A stretch of DNA of 64,000 bases from positions 682,001 to 746,000 of the forward strand of contig JAJTTP010000017.1 in NCBI GenBank assembly GCA_023313575.1, given 5' to 3'. Positions 59,710-64,000 of the stretch are shown in pieces (the stretch's first letter is position 1; each line of letters begins with the position of its first letter). The notes beneath the pieces were generated by a model. It saw only the letters and a list, made by a program, of their open reading frames with translations. It did no database searches and was not told where the DNA came from. Source of the stretch: Eutypella sp. D-1. Its lineage: Eukaryota > Ascomycota > Sordariomycetes > Xylariales > Diatrypaceae. The position numbers and the translations under genes were made by a program.

Positions 59710-62035
59710 ATGTGGAATGACGAGGAAGACAACAATCCTTATGGAACAAGCTTCGACCGCAGGGACTCATTAACTTCCTCCTCAGCAAACCCTACCTCTC
59801 CAACCTGTAAGTTCCTACTCTATGCATTATATATACTGATTACCTTTACTTCTCTACCAAGAATGGATGCGCTGCATATGGAAAACACACCCTCCTCCCC
59901 TATGGATATACCAGTGAATATATTTAGTCATCCATAATGTGGAAGTCAATGGAATCCATAGCCTTGGACAGCCCTCCTGAGAATACCGATGCTGACTGGG
60001 ATTTCATAGACCAGCAACACTTTGCTGCACCCGATACTCCATCTATTTCGAGCGAAGATGTCCCTCCCCCTCAGGCCTTCCGGCAACCTAGCGATACGGA
60101 CAGTGAAGAGGATGCCGGTGCCGATCCTCGCTTCCAGCAACCGCCGAGAAGGAAACCTGGTGGTTATGATAGCCGGATTGAGCAGATACTCTATGAGAAC
60201 CCTGAGCTTCCCATCCTGATTACCGATGCCGGAAAGAGCTTAGAGACCGGTGGTAGATACATCGTCTATACCATTAGGACAGGGGTATGGTCGTAGTTGT
60301 TATATTTTCTTGTTGCATTGGACTTGGCTCATGAGTTCTTTAGGACCTTGAAGTTCGTCGCCGGTATTCGGAATTCGCCTCGTTGCGCGATGCTTTGACC
60401 AGACTTCACCCGACCCTGATTATTCCGCCGATCCCAGAGAAGCATACCATGGCAGATTATGCCGCGAATCCCACCAATGCCAAACAAGACCAGCAAATCA
60501 TAGATCTACGGAAGCGTATGCTGGCCGTTTTCCTAAACCGTTGTCGGCGGATGGACCAGGTCCGTGATGATGGCGTCCTGTGGAGATTTCTGGACCCGAA
60601 TGCCAGCTGGGTAGGTTTTTTTCCTTCTCCCAGACTTTATGTGTTTTACTGCAATCCTAGGCCTAGAGACCTAACTGCTTTTTAGACTGAGGTTCTGCAC
60701 TCACATCCGATCGCATCTATCCCCAAGTCTATCTTGAAAGCGCCGCCTCTGGATACGGCAAACCCTACCCCCGCGCATTCATACCTTCCCATCCCCTCCA
60801 ATTCTGCCAAGTTGAAGGCCCCAGTGAACCCACCTCCTGCTCCAGTCTTCGATAGCGCCCAGACTGTTGCTTCTCAGGTGCTCCGCCGGTTCCCACCTGA
60901 TGCACACAACTTGACCGAACAGGAGTTGGACCCATACTTCATCGCCTTCGAGTCATCCATCAAGGACCTGGAGAATCTGCTGACGGGGCAGATGGAAAAG
61001 GTAAACCGTCGCACACTGAACCATCTAAGCTCCTTAGCCTCCGATCTCGCCGATCTAGGATCTAAGTACAACGCCTTCGCGCTCTCCGAGCAGTCGCCAT
61101 CTCTGGCGGCAGCTATCGAGCGCGTTGGACAGGCAGCCGATTCGTCGTACATTGCGACTGAAGAGTTGTCGAGTTCGTTGGGTTCGAACTTTGCGGAGCC
61201 AATGCGCGAGAGCGCGCAATTTGCTGGCGTCGTACGTAACGTACTGCGTTACAGGGTTCAAAAGCGGGTACAACAAGAGATGACGAACGATGAGCTCCTC
61301 AAGAAAACGGCCCTCCTGGACCAATTGGAGCGGAGTGAGGCCGAGGCTAGACGGATCGACCAGTATCTCAGTAACAGCCAGCAGATCGGGGCCCCGCCAC
61401 GAAACTCGCCTCCGAGACGGTCATCCAGCATGAGGGAAACCTCGACGCAGCCTCCTAGGGAGGGCAGCGGGGAGGATACCGCATCAATCGACTCGGATTT
61501 CCCCCCGACACACGGCGACGTCTCAACCGCGCCGTCGGCAAGGGTCGGTGCCCCAGAGCGGTCGCCGCCGCCGGTCTCTGCGCACAAGAAGGCCCCCAGC
61601 ACCAACTCGATCACGAACAAGATCTTCGGGCCCATCCGGCACGCGATCCAGGGCGTTGCGGACGTGGACCCCGAACGAACCCGGCGCGACACGATCGGGA
61701 AGACCCGGGAGAGCATCGAGCAGCTGGAGCAAGCTCAAGTCGCCGCGGCGCAGGACGTCAAGGACGCCAGCGCCAATATTCTCAAGGACCTCAAGAGGTT
61801 CCAGGGCGAGAAAGAGGACGATCTCAGGCGTTATATGGTGCGTTTTACTTTCCTTTGTCCCCCCCCCCCCCTTGCCCCCCAAACGTCCGTAGATATATAT
61901 GAACCTTGGAACGAACTAACGGTTGCGGACCAAAAATAGCTCGCCTATGCCAAGAGCCAGATCGAGTGGGCCAGGAAGAACAAGGAGACCTGGGAGGAGG
62001 CCAAGGCCGAGATCGAGAAGATCGACGAGACGTAG
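59710..62035 (+). CDS. snx41: Sorting nexin-41 (Snx41/Atg20-like), PX and BAR-type protein
   Basis: Exons 59710-59806, 59962-60284, 60344-60610, 60686-61837 and 61940-62035 give 644 residues. The start MWNDEEDNNPYGTSFDR is characteristic of this family in filamentous fungi. The PX domain runs from about 105 to 225, with the PI3P-binding RRRYSEF (145-151) and the Pro-rich PPIPEK loop (168-173). A long helical, BAR-like half follows, interrupted by a disordered Ser/Pro-rich insert at about 460-535, and the last 31 residues continue the helix. Related yeast proteins retrieve cargo from early endosomes to the Golgi and act in selective autophagy. Intron 1 is the least certain: the acceptor at 59961 is the one that keeps frame without a stop. 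Later introns are clear. Confidence 0.9.
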
Positions 62036-62200
62036 CGCACCCGTACATGGATGGAGCGCAAAGGCCGTGGCGGTCGTTATCCCCTTGGTCATGGTCGTTA
62101 GGGCGTGAAGGCGCAAAGTTGTGATTCTAGGCGATTTGGTTTGGTCTGGAGGTTTTTTTTTACTCACTCGGCTTCAGGGGGCGGGATTGCAAAAGAGAGG

Positions 62201-62260
62201 CGATGGCGATTGTGATGGCGATGGCGATGGCGACGGCAATGCGATACGATGCGATACGAG
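62201..62260. repeat. GCGATG tandem hexamers followed by GCGATACGAT 10-mers
   Basis: Imperfect GCGATG/GCGATT/GCGACG units, then two copies of a GCGATACGA-type unit. It is about 170 bases after the SNX41 stop. Confidence 0.85.
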
Positions 62261-62526
62261 ACAAGCCCTATTATCACACCCCGGGGCATTCTAGTTGCCA
62301 TGGAAATTCTGTACCGTGCGTGGGTTTTTTAGAAACTTTACATCCGTAGGGCTGGAGGCCGCACCCCTCCTACCCCTACCTTGGCATCATCACGACGATA
62401 ATGTAGCCTGCGTTTTCATTTTAACGTTTGACGCGATGATTCTACCTACCCTCTAGCCCCTCTCTCCCTACTTCGTGCTGTGCCCTACTACGACGTGCTT
62501 TCACTTACCCCCTTGCCTGCCTATGT

Positions 62527-62545
62527 CGTATACGTATACGTATAC
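62527..62545. repeat. GTATAC palindromic tandem repeat
   Basis: Three overlapping CGTATAC units that read the same on both strands. Confidence 0.85.
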
Positions 62546-64000
62546 CCCCCATCTTGATATAGCTAGGCAACGACACGACACGACACGATATCTTTAAGAG
62601 AGCCCCCTCAAGCCCCGTCTGTCGTTTACGTACGGGCTTTCGTATATATATATATCGTCCGTCATAGGAACCCCGCCGTCCCCCGCTTGCCCCCCCCCCC
62701 TACTAACCTCGAGCAGTTGGTTCGTTTCTTAATGTGTTGAACGGATGTTTCAATGGTATATATTTATAGCAATCACTTATCGATGGGCCGGGTGCTAACT
62801 ATGTAGGTAGGTAGTGAAGAAACACCGGCTTCCCGCTCCCCCGCATACATCTATCTACATACCATACCATGCCATGCCAGTCTAGATTTCCTTACCCACC
62901 CCGTTTCTCTTTTCCTTCCTGTATGTAGGGGATGATGGGATGGCGGGATGGATATATCCACCCACCGAGACCGAGAGTCATGAGATGAACGACTGTTCTG
63001 TCCCGGCAGGGGGGGGTTACTCTTAGGAGGGCTGGAAGGGGATTCGTCGTTGTTGGACGGACTTCTTGGGTCCTTTTCCACTATTGACCTTCGCATTCCT
63101 AGGCATATACATATCACATGCTATCGAGTCTTTCCCGCGCCGTCCATGAGGTCATATGACCTTCCTTTACCTTGAAGCTCAAAGGGGGAAAAACACACCT
63201 GTGGACCTCGGACAAAAACATCTTTTCTGCACACTCGGGATACATAAAACACAACATTCAAACTGAGGTTTTTTTTTCTTTTTCCCAAGAGGGTACCGAT
63301 AGGGCAAATTGGAAGACCTTAGGTACACATCAAAGATCGAAACCTCGCCCATATGCTTAGCGCAGAGAAGTCCATAGAACTTTCGTACCTGACTGAGGAA
63401 GTCCTCTGCGCTAATAAGTTCCCTATCGGATCTTGAGTATACCGAGATCGCTAGCAACTGGCAACCTAACTGGAAACTTTCAGTAGCACCTGGCCTGGCT
63501 GGCTGCCCTGGCAAACTTGGCTAGCTCAGGGCAAGACAAGTTTATCCCACCTGCCCACCTGCCAAGACATGATTGCATTTCAGGGGTCGTATATGCATAT
63601 TATCAAGATTATGTAGGCGGTTGCCAAGCGTCTACATAAGGGTAAGTTCAACTTTATGTGCTTATTATTAAAGTGCGATAATCTGGGGCTGGCCCCCCAT
63701 AAGGTTGGTTCCATAAAAGTTCCCAGGTTGAATTCTAACATTAGATAAAGGTTTGGCCTGTCTCCATTCCAAGGTTGCCCTTGCCTGTGGAGTGGTGCTA
63801 CCAGGTTGGCAGCTGGCCCAGCTGGCTGGCTGTTGGCTGACCTTTCTTTCTTATTATCGGGCTTTCGGGTTCTTAACGATTCCAAGGTTCCAAAGCAACA
63901 AGGTTATTATATTCAAGGTTCATACTGAACTTTACACATTCACACATTTACGTTTCTGGGCCACGCACGATCTGCACCTTCTTGTGCCGAATTGCCGGTC

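Larger units (their letters stand above)
62036..64000. other. Intergenic region to the window end, no supported gene
   Basis: This holds the SNX41 3' flank and then simple repeats and C runs (62690-62700). From 63,200 onward there are short CTGGCTGG-type repeats and AT-rich stretches. The open frames are short and lack domains. Confidence 0.5.

Noticed and set aside
1..64000. CRISPR arrays, prophage, insertion sequences, bacterial operons
   Set aside because: The sequence is eukaryotic with spliceosomal introns, and no spaced direct-repeat array or transposase frame was seen.

Overview
The window looks like nuclear chromosomal DNA of a filamentous ascomycete (Pezizomycotina, most likely Sordariomycetes; this is inferred, not proven). 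The genes have short spliceosomal introns (about 60-340 bases) with GTRAGT-type donors, CTAAC-like branch sites and YAG acceptors. The protein set is typically fungal: mRNA guanylyltransferase, RRM-PUF protein, Rco1-like double-PHD protein, SNF5, Vps18 and Snx41. Intergenic DNA is long and full of homopolymer runs and a recurring palindrome-like TACCTAGGTA motif. I found no tRNA, rRNA, intact transposon or CRISPR array.

Layout: a gene tail (1-111, +); a secreted M28 leucine aminopeptidase (1869-3908, +) converging on the mRNA capping guanylyltransferase (4837-6132, -); a 6.7 kb gap that forms the upstream region of an RRM+PUF RNA-binding protein (12790-16387, +); a 4.3 kb gap; a large Rco1-like double-PHD protein (20645-25561, -); a PA2G4/Cdb4-type protein (28686-30413, -); an intronless RING+YEATS protein (33106-34134, +); the SNF5 subunit of a chromatin remodeller (35372-37938, +); a LaeA-like methyltransferase (42647-44280, +); Vps18 of HOPS/CORVET (45414-48636, +); a UDP-glucose 4,6-dehydratase (51429-52879, -); a TPT-family nucleotide-sugar transporter (57007-58328, +); and the sorting nexin Snx41 (59710-62035, +).

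Most genes are unlinked housekeeping genes. Two themes stand out. The 20-38 kb stretch holds three chromatin-type proteins: an Rpd3S-like PHD protein, a RING-YEATS protein and SNF5. The 51-58 kb stretch has a nucleotide-sugar-making enzyme and a nucleotide-sugar-type transporter as divergent neighbours, which suggests a make-and-export pair for a 6-deoxy sugar nucleotide. The most unusual single gene is the RING-YEATS protein. It joins a ubiquitin-ligase-type RING, a SUMO-interaction-like motif and a YEATS acyl-lysine reader with its binding cage apparently intact. Exon boundaries were placed by eye from splice signals, reading frame and family fit; none is supported by transcript data.
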